Positions 1 through 11,241 of a stretch of 64,000 nt of DNA are shown in pieces. The DNA lies in assembly GCF_019933155.2 (NCBI RefSeq), contig NZ_CP082944.1, forward strand, positions 3,660,001-3,724,000, written 5' to 3'. Origin of the DNA: Metabacillus dongyingensis (GTDB lineage: Bacteria; Bacillota; Bacilli; Bacillales; Bacillaceae). The notes below the pieces were generated by a model. That model searched no databases and had not been told where the DNA came from. It saw only the letters and a list, made by a program, of their open reading frames with translations. The position numbers and the translations under genes were made by a program. Positions within the stretch are counted from its first letter, which is position 1. The number at the start of each line of letters is the position of its first letter.

Positions 1-71
1 GTCCAGCCAAATTCATCGCTGACAGCAACTCCAAGGGTTTTGGAGCCAAAATCCAAACCAATAATTCGCAT
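1..71 (-). CDS. ruvX: Holliday junction resolvase-like RuvX/YqgF (5' end only)
   Basis: This is the first 23 codons or so of a gene that runs off the left edge. The translation starts [20 protein letters not shown], which is the RNase H-like first strand and acidic catalytic residue of the YqgF/RuvX family (proposed pre-16S rRNA nuclease or Holliday junction resolvase). The start ATG lies one base from the ireB stop codon, so the two genes are almost certainly cotranscribed, as yrzL-yrrK are in B. subtilis. Only the N-terminus is visible, so integrity cannot be judged. Confidence 0.9.
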   Translation of the reverse strand, partial: MRIIGLDFGSKTLGVAVSDEFGW

Positions 72-72
72 A

Positions 73-339
73 TTAATCCTCTCTATGATGGTGTAAGTAC
101 GATTTTACCAATTCCTCAATGAGTTCATCCCGTTCAAGCTTGCGGATTAAATTTCTTGCATCGCGATGACGGGGGATATATGCAGGATCTCCAGAGAGCA
201 GGTATCCAACGATTTGGTTAATCGGATTATAGCCTTTTTCTTTCAAAGCATCGTATACAGTGAACAGAACTTCATTCACATTTGTTTCCACTGCTTCCTC
301 AGAAAAGTTAAACTTCATCGTTTTATCAAAGGAACTCAT
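73..339 (-). CDS. ireB: IreB family regulatory phosphoprotein (YrzL)
   Basis: An 88-residue cytosolic protein of the IreB/UPF0297 family. In Enterococcus, IreB is a substrate of the PASTA kinase IreK and modulates cephalosporin resistance; its role in Bacillus is unclear. The start [12 protein letters not shown] is preferred over an upstream in-frame ATG because AAAGAGGTG stands just before it and the family begins this way. The conserved segments [31 protein letters not shown] and the histidine-rich end are present. It sits between alaS and ruvX and nearly abuts ruvX. Confidence 0.93.
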   Translation of the reverse strand: MSSFDKTMKFNFSEEAVETNVNEVLFTVYDALKEKGYNPINQIVGYLLSGDPAYIPRHRDARNLIRKLERDELIEELVKSYLHHHRED

Positions 340-495
340 CACTCGCACCTCTTTCCCAGATTCACCTGTGGAATCTGCTTGTCCATTCATACTACCATTC
401 TACACTAACTATTGAAATTATAAAACGGATTTCACTTTCTGGTGAAATCTTTAGAGAAATTCCGCCAGAAAGCAACAAATTCATTGATCCTTATA

Positions 496-3129
496 TTAGA
501 TAGTTTTAACCCATTCTAATGCATACTTCAAAGCTTCTTCAAGTTTTTCAGGATCCTTGCCGCCAGCCTGTGCCATATCAGGACGGCCGCCTCCGCTTCC
601 TCCGCATCTTACAGCTACCTCTTTAATTAATTTCCCTGAGTGATAACCCTTTTCGACTAAATCGCTTGTAATTCCTGCTGCAAGACTTACTTTTTCGTCA
701 TGAGCTGCTCCAAGAATGACAATGGCTGATCCTAATTTTTGCTTTAATTCATCGACCATTGTTCTCAGACTATTCATGTCTTTTGCATTTACTTTGCTTG
801 AAAGAAGGGTTACACCATCAATTTGTACAGCGCTGCCCAATAAGCTTCCAGCTTCTACATTACCCAATTTAGCTGTTAATGATTCATTTTCCCTTTGAAG
901 AGAGCGAACATCACTGAGTAGCGCTTCTACACGGCTTGCTGCATCTTTAGGATTTGATTTCAGTTTTGATGAAACCTCAGATAGAATGGATAGCTGGTCT
1001 TTTATCAGCTGATAAGCGCCTTGTCCGGTAACTGCTTCAATTCTGCGTGTGCCTGCACCGATTCCTGTTTCAGCTACAATCTTAAACAGGCCGATTGAAG
1101 CGGTATTGTCAACATGGCAGCCTCCGCACAGTTCAAGGCTGTAATCTCCTACTTGAACAACTCTGACAATATCTCCGTATTTTTCGCCGAAAAGAGCCAT
1201 AGCTCCCATTTCCTTCGCTTCAGCAATTGGTTTAAGCTCGATATTGACTCCGATGCTCTTCCAGATTTGCTCGTTTACAATTTGCTCAATCTGTTCAAGC
1301 TCTTCTGGCTGCACTTGACCAAAATGTGAAAAGTCAAATCGGAGTCTTTCAGATGTTACAAGTGACCCTGCCTGATTGACATGTCCACCAAGAACATCTT
1401 TAAGAGCCTGATGCAAGAGATGTGTCGCAGTATGGTTTTTAATGACCGCACTTCTAGTTGTTTCATTAACAGCTGCAGTTACTTCATCATTTGTTTTTAC
1501 TGTGCCGCTGATCACAACTGCAGTGTGAAGGTTTTGTCCATTTGGAGCCTTTTGTACATGCTTTACTTGCAATTTCACTGCATCATTTTCAATTGTGCCT
1601 TCATCCGCAATTTGACCGCCGCTCTCAGCATAAAAAGGAGTTTCATTTAAAATAAGCTGCACTTCATCTCCAGCAATTGCATTGTCTGTCAGCTCCCCGT
1701 CTTTCAGAAGAACAGACACTGAAGCTTTCGCTGTAAGCTGAGTGTATCCGACGAACGTGCTGTCGGCTTTAATTTCGCCAAGTACTCCGCCCTGCACCTG
1801 CATAGAATCAACATCCTGCCTAGCAGCACGTGCACGCTCCCGCTGGCCTTCCATCTCTTTTTTGAAGCCTTCATGGTCGATTTCCATTTGCTCTTCCTGT
1901 GCATACTCTTCTGTAAGTTCAACAGGGAATCCGTATGTATCATAAAGACGGAAAACGTCCGTTCCAGGAATGATGCTGCTTCCTTTAGCTTTTTGCATGT
2001 TTACAACTTCAGCCAAAATGGACAATCCGTCATTTAAGGTTTCGTGGAAGCGCTCTTCTTCATTTTTTATGACTTTTTGAATAAACTCTGTTTTTGCTTT
2101 TACCTCAGGGTAGAAGTCAACCATAATTTCCCCTACAACCGGTACAAGCTCATACATAAACGGGCGGTTGATATTGAGTTTCTTTGCATATCTTACTGCT
2201 CTGCGCAATAGACGGCGCAACACGTATCCGCGTCCTTCGTTTGATGGAAGGGCACCATCTCCAACAGCAAATGTAACCGTGCGAATATGATCAGCTACAA
2301 CCTTGAAGGCTTCATCTTTTTCATGATCAGTGCCGTATTTCTCGCCTGAAATCGTTTCAGTTGATTCGATGATCGGCATAAACAAATCTGTATCGAAGTT
2401 GGTCGGAACATCCTGAATGACAGATACCATCCGCTCAAGTCCCATTCCTGTATCAATGTTTTTCTTTGGCAGCGGGGTATATGTACCGTCTGAATTATGA
2501 TTGAACTCTGAGAAGACGAGGTTCCATACTTCCAGGTATCGCTCATTTTCTCCGCCTGGGTATAACTCAGGGTCTTTAGGGTCGTTTCCATAAACTTCGC
2601 CGCGGTCATAGAAAATTTCTGTATTCGGTCCGCTTGGTCCCTCGCCGATATCCCAGAAGTTTCCTTCCAGACGGATAATCCGCTCTTCAGGCACACCAAT
2701 TTTATCTTTCCAGATTAAGAAAGCTTCATCATCTTCCGGATGAATGGTAACGGACAGTTTTTCTGGATCAAAGCCAATCCACTCTTTACTCGTTAAGAAT
2801 TCCCATGCCCAATCGATTGCTTCTACTTTAAAATAATCACCGATTGAAAAGTTTCCAAGCATCTCAAAAAATGTATGATGACGGGCTGTTTTGCCGACAT
2901 TTTCAATATCATTTGTCCGGATTGATTTTTGTGCATTGCAAATTCTTGGATTTGCCGGGATGACACGGCCATCGAAATATTTTTTCAATGTCGCAACGCC
3001 GCTGTTGATCCAAAGCAGGGACGGATCTTCATGAGGAACCAGAGAAGCACTTGGTTCCACTGCATGGCCTTTTTCCTTGAAGAAATCTAAAAACATTTGA
3101 CGAACTTGTGCTGAAGTTAGGTTTTTCAT
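496..3129 (-). CDS. alaS: Alanyl-tRNA synthetase
   Basis: Charges tRNA-Ala with alanine in the cytosol and edits mischarged Ser/Gly. The 877 residues match the usual bacterial AlaRS length. The class II catalytic domain is at the N-terminus ([17 protein letters not shown], then motif-2 arginine region [15 protein letters not shown]). The editing domain has HTATHLLH mid-protein and CGGCH further on, which are its zinc ligands. The C-Ala domain ends with the glycine-rich [17 protein letters not shown]. The start was placed at MKNL because AAAGGAGG lies directly upstream; an earlier ATG lacks a good site. Expression is under the T-box leader upstream. ireB and ruvX follow. Confidence 0.97.
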   Translation of the reverse strand: MKNLTSAQVRQMFLDFFKEKGHAVEPSASLVPHEDPSLLWINSGVATLKKYFDGRVIPANPRICNAQKSIRTNDIENVGKTARHHTFFEMLGNFSIGDYFKVEAIDWAWEFLTSKEWIGFDPEKLSVTIHPEDDEAFLIWKDKIGVPEERIIRLEGNFWDIGEGPSGPNTEIFYDRGEVYGNDPKDPELYPGGENERYLEVWNLVFSEFNHNSDGTYTPLPKKNIDTGMGLERMVSVIQDVPTNFDTDLFMPIIESTETISGEKYGTDHEKDEAFKVVADHIRTVTFAVGDGALPSNEGRGYVLRRLLRRAVRYAKKLNINRPFMYELVPVVGEIMVDFYPEVKAKTEFIQKVIKNEEERFHETLNDGLSILAEVVNMQKAKGSSIIPGTDVFRLYDTYGFPVELTEEYAQEEQMEIDHEGFKKEMEGQRERARAARQDVDSMQVQGGVLGEIKADSTFVGYTQLTAKASVSVLLKDGELTDNAIAGDEVQLILNETPFYAESGGQIADEGTIENDAVKLQVKHVQKAPNGQNLHTAVVISGTVKTNDEVTAAVNETTRSAVIKNHTATHLLHQALKDVLGGHVNQAGSLVTSERLRFDFSHFGQVQPEELEQIEQIVNEQIWKSIGVNIELKPIAEAKEMGAMALFGEKYGDIVRVVQVGDYSLELCGGCHVDNTASIGLFKIVAETGIGAGTRRIEAVTGQGAYQLIKDQLSILSEVSSKLKSNPKDAASRVEALLSDVRSLQRENESLTAKLGNVEAGSLLGSAVQIDGVTLLSSKVNAKDMNSLRTMVDELKQKLGSAIVILGAAHDEKVSLAAGITSDLVEKGYHSGKLIKEVAVRCGGSGGGRPDMAQAGGKDPEKLEEALKYALEWVKTI

Positions 3130-3213
3130 CTTTTTTCCTCCTTTATTGCGGCTGTTTACATAAAGATAGCTGTATCTTGCATACACCTTTCTTAAAAAAG
3201 CCTTTTAACAAAA

Positions 3214-3486
3214 TAAAAAACTCCCGTCCCTGTGAAAATCATTGAGATTTTCACAGGGACGAGAGATTGCTCGCGGTACCACCCTGATTATGGACTTAAT
3301 GTCCATCAGCTTCATTCAACCGTAACGGGGTTAAGACGGCAGGGTTTGCCTGCACTCTGGAATAGCCTTCTGTTTCCCTTCATCCCGGAATTCCTCTCAG
3401 CCTTGGAAATTCCTCTCTTTTCAGATGGTCTGAAACGTACTCGTTCCTTCATCGATTTTATAAAATATATGCAGTGTATACGCAGA
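3214..3486 (-). promoter_or_regulatory. T-box riboswitch of alaS (tRNA-Ala responsive)
   Basis: Read on the minus strand, the leader contains the AAGAGAGG motif of Stem I, an apical loop GGCTGAGAG, and the T-box core AGGGTGGTACCGCGA at about 3270-3285. A strong intrinsic terminator follows, with arms that pair across 3222-3262 and a T tract near 3214. A GCT codon followed by A at 3364-3366, on the 3' side of Stem I, is a plausible alanine specifier. Uncharged tRNA-Ala would favour antitermination and raise alaS transcription. The class is certain; the specifier position is an inference without folding. Confidence 0.93.
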
Positions 3487-3516
3487 ATTATAGTTCATAG
3501 GATATGACGATGTCAA
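3487..3516 (-). promoter_or_regulatory. SigA-type promoter of alaS leader
   Basis: On the minus strand TTGACA (3511-3516) and TATAAT (3487-3492) are both perfect matches, spaced 18 bp. The -35 box overlaps the stop codon of the upstream transporter gene. It directly precedes the T-box. Confidence 0.85.
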
Positions 3517-4574
3517 TGCTGTCTTCTCAATTGTACGAGATGCATCAAAGTCACTTTTAAAACAGCTAATACAGGAACTGCTAAAATCATCCCGATAATC
3601 CCTGCAATTTCTCCTCCTGCCAGAAGGGCCAGCATAATGACAATGGGATGCATGTGAAGACTTCTTCCAACGATTAAAGGACCAAGGATATTCCCCTCGA
3701 TAAATTGCAGGGAAAAGATAATAATGATCACAATCAGGACAGTATCAAGAGACATGGATGCTGCTATAATGACAGCCGGAACGGCTCCAATAATCGGTCC
3801 GAAGTATGGAATGACATTCGTTACTCCAATTAAAATGCCAATGACTAAAGGATATTTAATATCGAAAAACCAAAGTGATATAAATGCCAGAAAACCAATT
3901 ATGAAACAAACAAGAAGCTGCCCTCTTATGTAACTTCCCAATGACTGATCGACATCCCGGACAAAAATGACTGCCTCAGGTCTCCATCGCTTGGGAGTTA
4001 AATACCAGGCTGCTTTTTTAATTTGCTCATAATCCTTCAGCATATAGAATACCAGAAAAGGAATGAGAGCGATAATTAATACGTAATCGAAAACCCTTCC
4101 TATGCTATTTAAGATTCTGTCAATCCAATAGGAAAACCAGGCTTCTATATTTTGAAAAGCAGATTCAATTCTAGCGTGAACCTCTTCAGGAAACCGGTCA
4201 GTCTGATTATGGATCGTGGACAGCCATCCCTGATATTTTTTCTCAAATACCGGAAAGCTTTCAGAAAGATCCTTAAGCTGTTCAATCATGACTGGAATCC
4301 CCTTGTAAAAGCCATATCCGATCCCGCCAAAGAAAAGAGTGTAGATAATTAAGATCGAGAGTGTGCGCGGAACTCCGGTGGAATGCAGTTTCTCAATAAC
4401 CGGGTGCAGCAAATAGGTAATAAACCCGGCGATCAAAAATGGAAGAAGGATAGCTTTGATGATAATAAAAAAAGGATCCCAAAGGACACGGAGCTTCAAA
4501 AATAGATAAACAGATAACAAACATAAAAGAAAAATACCGATTCGCATCAGCCATTTAAAATAGCGTTCCTTCAA
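3513..4574 (-). CDS. yrrI: AI-2E family (PerM-type) membrane transporter, YrrI-like
   Basis: A 353-residue polytopic membrane protein of the AI-2E transporter/PerM family. Hydrophobic segments lie at about 10-30, 35-60, 70-95, 155-175, 215-230 and in the long C-terminal stretch. The C-terminal pattern with IGVTNVIPYFGPIIGAVPA and the EGNILGPLIVG motif is typical. The substrate is not known for this member; the family includes exporters of autoinducer-2 and sodium/proton antiporters. Translation starts at TTG behind GAGGAG. It lies just upstream of the alaS promoter, as yrrI does in B. subtilis. Confidence 0.85.
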   Translation of the reverse strand: MKERYFKWLMRIGIFLLCLLSVYLFLKLRVLWDPFFIIIKAILLPFLIAGFITYLLHPVIEKLHSTGVPRTLSILIIYTLFFGGIGYGFYKGIPVMIEQLKDLSESFPVFEKKYQGWLSTIHNQTDRFPEEVHARIESAFQNIEAWFSYWIDRILNSIGRVFDYVLIIALIPFLVFYMLKDYEQIKKAAWYLTPKRWRPEAVIFVRDVDQSLGSYIRGQLLVCFIIGFLAFISLWFFDIKYPLVIGILIGVTNVIPYFGPIIGAVPAVIIAASMSLDTVLIVIIIIFSLQFIEGNILGPLIVGRSLHMHPIVIMLALLAGGEIAGIIGMILAVPVLAVLKVTLMHLVQLRRQH

Positions 4575-4637
4575 AATGCATCACTCCTCATCTTTAGTTT
4601 GGGGAGGAGAGGGCGAAATATGCATTGAAATTTTAAT

Positions 4638-4731
4638 ATCGAAATCGCCTAGTTCTGCTCCTGAGGAAGATAAGAAACCGGCGGAAAAGTCCAGGTTTGA
4701 CTTTTTCGGCGTCGGTTCGTGTGGCAAGATG
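4638..4731 (+). repeat. Degenerate copy of the rarA-downstream hairpin repeat
   Basis: It aligns by eye with the repeat array after rarA. It shares ATCGAAAT at the left edge, then TAGTTCTG against TAGCTCCG, the AGATAAG block, and the central AAAAGTCC / GACTTTTT hairpin. GTTCGTGTGGC matches GTTCTGGCC at the right. The outer CACCC/GGGTG arms are lost. Confidence 0.6.
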
Positions 4732-4789
4732 AAAAATAAAAGACCTATTCAAAAAATTCCTTAATGTAGGGGATGGAGAATTTACTAGT

Positions 4790-4850
4790 TATGTTGATAT
4801 TCAATCATGCACTTTTTTCATGGATGAAGACGATTTTTTTGCTGCATTCA
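4790..4850 (+). repeat. Diverged single unit of the 52-bp minisatellite
   Basis: The segment GCACTTTTTTCATGGATGAAG followed by a T run and CTGCATTCACCTGCC follows the order of the tandem unit at 21.0-21.3 kb (GCACTTTTTTC, TGGATGGAGATG, T run, CTGTTTCATATACCC). About two thirds of positions match by eye. Confidence 0.5.
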
Positions 4851-4928
4851 CCTGCCTTGTACGCGCTTTTTCCAGGACAATGCGAATTGATAAGGGCCGC
4901 TAAACGCTTATTTTTATTTTTAAACAAT

Positions 4929-4962
4929 GAAAAATCCCCTGCTTTATTCACAGCAGGGGATA
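4929..4962 (-). terminator. Intrinsic terminator after the DUF3918 gene
   Basis: On the minus strand TCCCCTGC pairs with GCAGGGGA and is followed by a T run. It lies six bases past the stop codon. Confidence 0.85.
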
Positions 4963-4967
4963 CGGCA

Positions 4968-5072
4968 TTAAAACCTTTTCATCATTCGTTTTCGCATTTT
5001 TTTCATGGAACGTTTGGACATCGGAATGCGTCCAATCAGATCTGAAAGCATTGAGGACATTTTGCGGTTCAT
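4968..5072 (-). CDS. yrzQ: DUF3918 micro-protein (YrzQ-like)
   Basis: A 34-residue very basic protein starting MNRKMSSMLSDLIGRIP and ending in a Lys/Arg/Met-rich tail with repeated MKK and KRM. It is too short for usual length cut-offs, but AAGGAGG stands at good distance before the ATG and a strong terminator follows. It matches the DUF3918 family as I recall it. B. subtilis carries the same small gene, yrzQ, in this position, beside yrzR and yrrD. Function is unknown; the charge suggests contact with nucleic acid or membrane, but that is speculation. Confidence 0.8.
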   Translation of the reverse strand: MNRKMSSMLSDLIGRIPMSKRSMKKMRKRMMKRF

Positions 5073-5095
5073 CGCTGGTTCCTCCTTCATTATGT

Positions 5096-5287
5096 CTACA
5101 TGCTGATTGTCCGATCATCATCTGTAAAAAGATCATCTAGAGAACTTAAAGAACCGTCCTCTTCCACTTGATGGGTAAAGATTTGGCCCTTTGATATGGA
5201 CAGCTCAATAAAGCAGCCCCAGCAATAATACTGATTCACGCCAATCTTCCCAATATCCTTACTTTTACAATTCGGGCATTTTAACAA
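5096..5287 (-). CDS. yrzR: Small zinc-ribbon protein (YrzR-like)
   Basis: A 63-residue protein with a zinc-ribbon-like N-terminus: CPNCKSKD, then CWGC about fifteen residues later, giving four cysteines in CxxC pairs. The acidic C-terminus has LDDLFTDDD. The start is TTG with GAGGTG seven bases upstream. It sits between the PRC-barrel gene and the DUF3918 gene, the order of yrrD-yrzR-yrzQ in B. subtilis. Function is unknown. Confidence 0.8.
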   Translation of the reverse strand: MLKCPNCKSKDIGKIGVNQYYCWGCFIELSISKGQIFTHQVEEDGSLSSLDDLFTDDDRTISM

Positions 5288-5301
5288 TGCGGTGCACCTC
5301 G

Positions 5302-5802
5302 CTAATGAATAAAATCCATGACGATTGCATCTTTGCTAATGGTTAAAGACCCAGGAGGATCAAGCTTTCGTTTTCCCTCCATCATATCTGCAAAGAATCC
5401 GTCCGTCAGTTCATATGCTACAATGGTGCCCACTTGTTCAGAAAAGTATACATCAGCAAGAAGCCCAAGCTTCTCGCCTTCTGTAGAATAGACCGCTTTG
5501 TACTGGATCCTCCGGTGTGATTGCAGGAAATAAGCCTTTCTAAATTCAGACATCGATTTCAGGCTGCTTCTGCCGTTAACCATAATCCCGTCCTTGCCAA
5601 TTGTACAAATCGTCTCTGCCGGAACGATGCGCCCTTTTCTGAATATCCCTTTTTCATTTATTAACAGCCCTATAAAAGAGCCATTTGCATCAAAACAAGC
5701 ATCAGATACAAACCCAGCAATTGATCCGTCTTCAACATCTACTACCGGCATTCCTCTGAGCTCTGTAAATGTCCGCAGGAGAAACTCCCCCTTTCCGAAC
5801 AT
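5302..5802 (-). CDS. yrrD: PRC-barrel domain protein (YrrD-like)
   Basis: About 160 residues with two PRC-barrel modules: RGMPVVDVEDGSIAGFVSD near the N-terminus and KAVYSTEGEKLGLLADVYF in the second half. PRC-barrel proteins occur in photosynthetic reaction centres, RimM and sporulation proteins; this one has no assigned role. It follows recD2 by two bases. The start is doubtful: the ATG at 5802 has no ribosome site, while AAGGGGGAG lies just ahead of an in-frame CTG at 5778 (then RTFTELRG), where homologues would be expected to begin. Confidence 0.85.
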   Translation of the reverse strand: MFGKGEFLLRTFTELRGMPVVDVEDGSIAGFVSDACFDANGSFIGLLINEKGIFRKGRIVPAETICTIGKDGIMVNGRSSLKSMSEFRKAYFLQSHRRIQYKAVYSTEGEKLGLLADVYFSEQVGTIVAYELTDGFFADMMEGKRKLDPPGSLTISKDAIVMDFIH

Positions 5803-5804
5803 TC

Positions 5805-8180
5805 TTAGATTTTGTTGTCTTCCATAAAGTCATACGGGGTAATGCCTTCCATTCCGATCATGGCATCAGCAAGATCAAAAGGAAGCTCCTCTGTAAGCTC
5901 TTCAATCATATGCTGTTTTTCTGAAAGCTTCATTTTTAAAGAGGTCTGCCGGCTTAAATGATCTCTGTTTTCAATACCCCGCAAAAGGGCATCTTGTTCC
6001 CCGCAAAGGATTAAAAACTGCTTGCTTCTTGTAATGGCCGTATAAATTAAGTTTCTTCTAAGCATTCTGTAATAGCTTTTGACGACAGGCACAACAACAA
6101 TCGGAAATTCGCTGCCCTGAGATTTGTGGATCGAGCAGCAAAAAGCATGCGTAAATTGATTGAAATCTGATTTTGTATATGTGACCTCATTGCCATCAAA
6201 AGAGATGACAATCATATCTTCTTTTTCAGTGTTTTCCTTTGCATAAAAAATGGACACAATCTCGCCAATATCGCCATTATAAACATTGCTCTCAGGCTGA
6301 TTAACGAGCTGAAGAACTTTGTCACCCGATCTGTATACAGTCTCGCCGAACTTCATTTCCCTTTTGTTTTCAGCTTTAGGATTAAACAGCTGCTGCAGCA
6401 TAATATTAAGCTGATCTATGCCAGCAGGCCCGCGGTACATGGGAGCAAGCACCTGAACATCTCGGGCTGTATATCCTTTTTTGATGGCGTTTGATATGAC
6501 TTTCTCAACCACTTCTTTTACTTGTGCACCGCTGCACCGGATAAAGGATCTGTCTTTAGTAGGTGCAGCCAGATTATCAGGCAGCCTTCCTTTTTTAATA
6601 TCATGTGCAAGCTCTATTATGGATGAACCCTCTGCCTGTCTATAAATATCCGTAAGTCTTACGACGGGAACTGCCTCAGACTCAAGCAAATCACGCAGTA
6701 CTTGACCAGGTCCTACAGAGGGCAGCTGATCTTCATCTCCAACCATTATGACCTGAATATGTTCAGGCAGAGCTTTAAACAGCTGATTTGCAATCCAAGT
6801 GTCCACCATCGACATTTCATCAACAATCAGCAGTTTTGCACCGATCGGGTTATCCTCACCGTGGTCAAATCCTTCTGCACCGTTCCACTTTAACAGCCGG
6901 TGAATCGTTACAGCCGGCAGGCCTGTTGCTTCTGTCATTCTTTTTGCTGCCCGTCCTGTCGGAGCAACTAATGAGATTGGAAAAGGCTCTTCTTTTTTAT
7001 AGTCTTTTTGCTCAAGAGAACAGCCATGCAAATCTGCGTAAAGCTCAACAATCCCTTTTATAACGGTCGTCTTGCCTGTACCAGGTCCTCCCGTAAGCAG
7101 AAGCATAGGAGACATCAGAGCCGTTTGGATGGCTTCTTTTTGAGTCGGGGCGTACTGCACTTTCATTCTCTCTTCCAGTTTCCCGAGTGAAAGCAAAAAC
7201 TCTGATTCAGGAAAAATGCTCTCATATTCTGTCTGCAAAAGGACACGCTGGATACTTTTCACAAGTCCCTGTTCAGCAAAAAACAGAGACGGCAGATAAG
7301 CTCTGTCTTCTTCAATAATAATTCCTTTATCTTCTGCAAGTTTGATCACTTGCTCTGAGATATCTGTTTCAATGATTCCTGAACTCTTCGATGAATTCAG
7401 CAATTCCATTGATTTTATAATTAACTGCTCCAGTGAAACATATGTATGGCCTTCTTGCAGGCAAAGATGTTCAATTGTATAAAAGCAAGCCGCTTTAATC
7501 CTCTCAGGATGGTTTCCGCCGAGGCCCATTTGTCCTCCAAGCTCATCAGCGCGCACGAAGCCAATTCCCTCGATATCTTTAACTAGCTGAAAAGGATTTT
7601 CCTGAATCACTTGGATCGTTCTTTCCTGATAGGCCTGGTAAATTTTCATAGAAAGCTGAGGGCCGAAGCCAAGCTGATTTAAACTAATCATGGCCTGCTC
7701 TAGACCCTGATGCTCCTTCAGCTGATCAAGCAGCTGTTTTGCTTTGTCTTTGCCGAGCTTCGGCACTTTATCAAGCACAGAAGGATCTTCCATCATTTTC
7801 GAAATTGCGCCTTCTCCAAGTACATCCACTATCGCTTCAGCTGTTTTCCTGCCTATCCCTTTAAACAGGTCGCTTGAAAGGTATTGTATTACACCGTCGC
7901 GCGTTTTGGGAATTTCTTTCCGGTAATGCTCAGCCTGAAATTGCTGGCCAAATTTGGGATGCTGTGTCAGCATCCCAAAGAATGTATATGTTTCATCTTC
8001 ATGCAGAAGAGGAAAATAGCCTGTCACGGTTATTTCTTTTTGATCATAATTTTCGCTCGTTTCAAGAACCTCCGTCTTTAAGACGGTATAATGGTTTTGG
8101 TCATTCTGATAAATAACCGTGATGATCTTTCCTTTTAAAAACCGTTCCTGCTCTTGAAACAGGTCCGCCTTTTGCTGCAC
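5805..8180 (-). CDS. recD2: ATP-dependent RecD-like DNA helicase RecD2
   Basis: A 791-residue 5'-3' superfamily 1 helicase of the RecD2 type, acting without RecBC in DNA repair and replication fork maintenance. Order of parts: an N-terminal OB-like region, helix-hairpin-helix segments (FKGIGRKTAEAIVDVLG), Walker A GGPGTGKTTVIKG, Walker B VDEMSMVD, GDEDQLPSVGPG, and the C-terminal UvrD-like motif HKSQGSEFP. Translation begins at GTG behind GGGGAGGAG. It is the YrrC position, between the TPR gene and yrrD. Confidence 0.95.
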   Translation of the reverse strand: MQQKADLFQEQERFLKGKIITVIYQNDQNHYTVLKTEVLETSENYDQKEITVTGYFPLLHEDETYTFFGMLTQHPKFGQQFQAEHYRKEIPKTRDGVIQYLSSDLFKGIGRKTAEAIVDVLGEGAISKMMEDPSVLDKVPKLGKDKAKQLLDQLKEHQGLEQAMISLNQLGFGPQLSMKIYQAYQERTIQVIQENPFQLVKDIEGIGFVRADELGGQMGLGGNHPERIKAACFYTIEHLCLQEGHTYVSLEQLIIKSMELLNSSKSSGIIETDISEQVIKLAEDKGIIIEEDRAYLPSLFFAEQGLVKSIQRVLLQTEYESIFPESEFLLSLGKLEERMKVQYAPTQKEAIQTALMSPMLLLTGGPGTGKTTVIKGIVELYADLHGCSLEQKDYKKEEPFPISLVAPTGRAAKRMTEATGLPAVTIHRLLKWNGAEGFDHGEDNPIGAKLLIVDEMSMVDTWIANQLFKALPEHIQVIMVGDEDQLPSVGPGQVLRDLLESEAVPVVRLTDIYRQAEGSSIIELAHDIKKGRLPDNLAAPTKDRSFIRCSGAQVKEVVEKVISNAIKKGYTARDVQVLAPMYRGPAGIDQLNIMLQQLFNPKAENKREMKFGETVYRSGDKVLQLVNQPESNVYNGDIGEIVSIFYAKENTEKEDMIVISFDGNEVTYTKSDFNQFTHAFCCSIHKSQGSEFPIVVVPVVKSYYRMLRRNLIYTAITRSKQFLILCGEQDALLRGIENRDHLSRQTSLKMKLSEKQHMIEELTEELPFDLADAMIGMEGITPYDFMEDNKI

Positions 8181-8209
8181 AAGATCTCCTCCCCTTTATT
8201 GCCTGATTC

Positions 8210-8863
8210 TTACAGCGTTTGCATCAGCTGCTTCAAATTAGCCGCCATATCATGGTCCGGCTGAATGCTCAAAGCTTGATCCAGCATGTCCATCGCTTTT
8301 TTTGCATCCTCTTTAAATGCGTAGCCTACACCTAAATTATAGTATGCGTCCGCATGATTTGGGTCCTGCTCCACTACAATTTGAAATTGGCGAATGGCTT
8401 CATTCAGCGATTCCTGCTGAGCTAAACATAATCCATATTGAAAGCGCGCTTCCGTGTCCTCTTCATTTAATTCTACAGCTCTTTGAAGATATGGAAGGGC
8501 AGGCAGCGGCTGTTCCATTTGAACATAGCTCATTCCAAGCATGAAAAAGACATCTGAATGATCCATCCCTTTTTGAATCGCTTTTAAAAACATTTTTTGG
8601 GCTGATTGAAATTGCTCGCTATTGTAATACACATTTCCTGCTCCGTAGTAGGCAGTTGTCGTGTTAGCATCAAGTTCCAGCGCTTTTTCAAAAAACGTAA
8701 TGGCTTTTTCAAATTCTCCTACTGCTGCCAGTAAATTTCCGAAATTCACATAGCAAACAGCATCCTTTGGATTTTCTTCAATAGCCTCTGAAAAATATCC
8801 TGCCGCTTTTTCAAAATCGCCTTTTTGCATGGCTTCTATTCCTAATGTACTTTTATCACTCAT
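8210..8863 (-). CDS. yrrB: TPR-repeat protein (YrrB-like)
   Basis: A 217-residue protein made almost wholly of tetratricopeptide repeats, with about six units of the form A-x(2)-Y-x(2)-G-x(3)-A-x(7)-A. Examples are AVCYVNFGNLLAAVGEFEKA and ADAYYNLGVGYAFKEDAKKA. It has no signal peptide or membrane segment, so it is a cytosolic scaffold for protein contacts. The start MSDKSTLG follows GGGAGTG; an upstream in-frame start is less likely. It lies between mnmA and recD2 as in B. subtilis. Partner proteins are unknown. Confidence 0.88.
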   Translation of the reverse strand: MSDKSTLGIEAMQKGDFEKAAGYFSEAIEENPKDAVCYVNFGNLLAAVGEFEKAITFFEKALELDANTTTAYYGAGNVYYNSEQFQSAQKMFLKAIQKGMDHSDVFFMLGMSYVQMEQPLPALPYLQRAVELNEEDTEARFQYGLCLAQQESLNEAIRQFQIVVEQDPNHADAYYNLGVGYAFKEDAKKAMDMLDQALSIQPDHDMAANLKQLMQTL

Positions 8864-8896
8864 AATCAGTAACACTCCCGGTAACATATATTTAAA

Positions 8897-8925
8897 GAAA
8901 AAACCTCAACCGACGTTGAGGTTTT
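8897..8925 (-). terminator. Intrinsic terminator after mnmA
   Basis: On the minus strand AACCTCAAC pairs with GTTGAGGTT around a four-base loop, followed by TTTTTTC. Confidence 0.85.
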
Positions 8926-8941
8926 AACAAAGGCTGCATCA

Positions 8942-11226
<2,285 letters not shown>

Positions 11227-11241
11227 TTTACACCCTCCTTT

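Larger units (their letters stand above)
4575..4928. other. Non-coding interval holding two repeat relics
   Basis: No convincing gene lies in this 350-bp stretch between yrrI and the terminator of the DUF3918 gene. It holds a degenerate copy of the hairpin repeat also found after rarA (4638-4731) and a diverged single unit of the 52-bp minisatellite (about 4790-4850). Short open frames here lack ribosome binding sites and family resemblance. Confidence 0.7.

Noticed and set aside
3232..3507. Plus-strand frame opposite the alaS leader
   Set aside because: It is the antisense of the T-box riboswitch, with no start signal.
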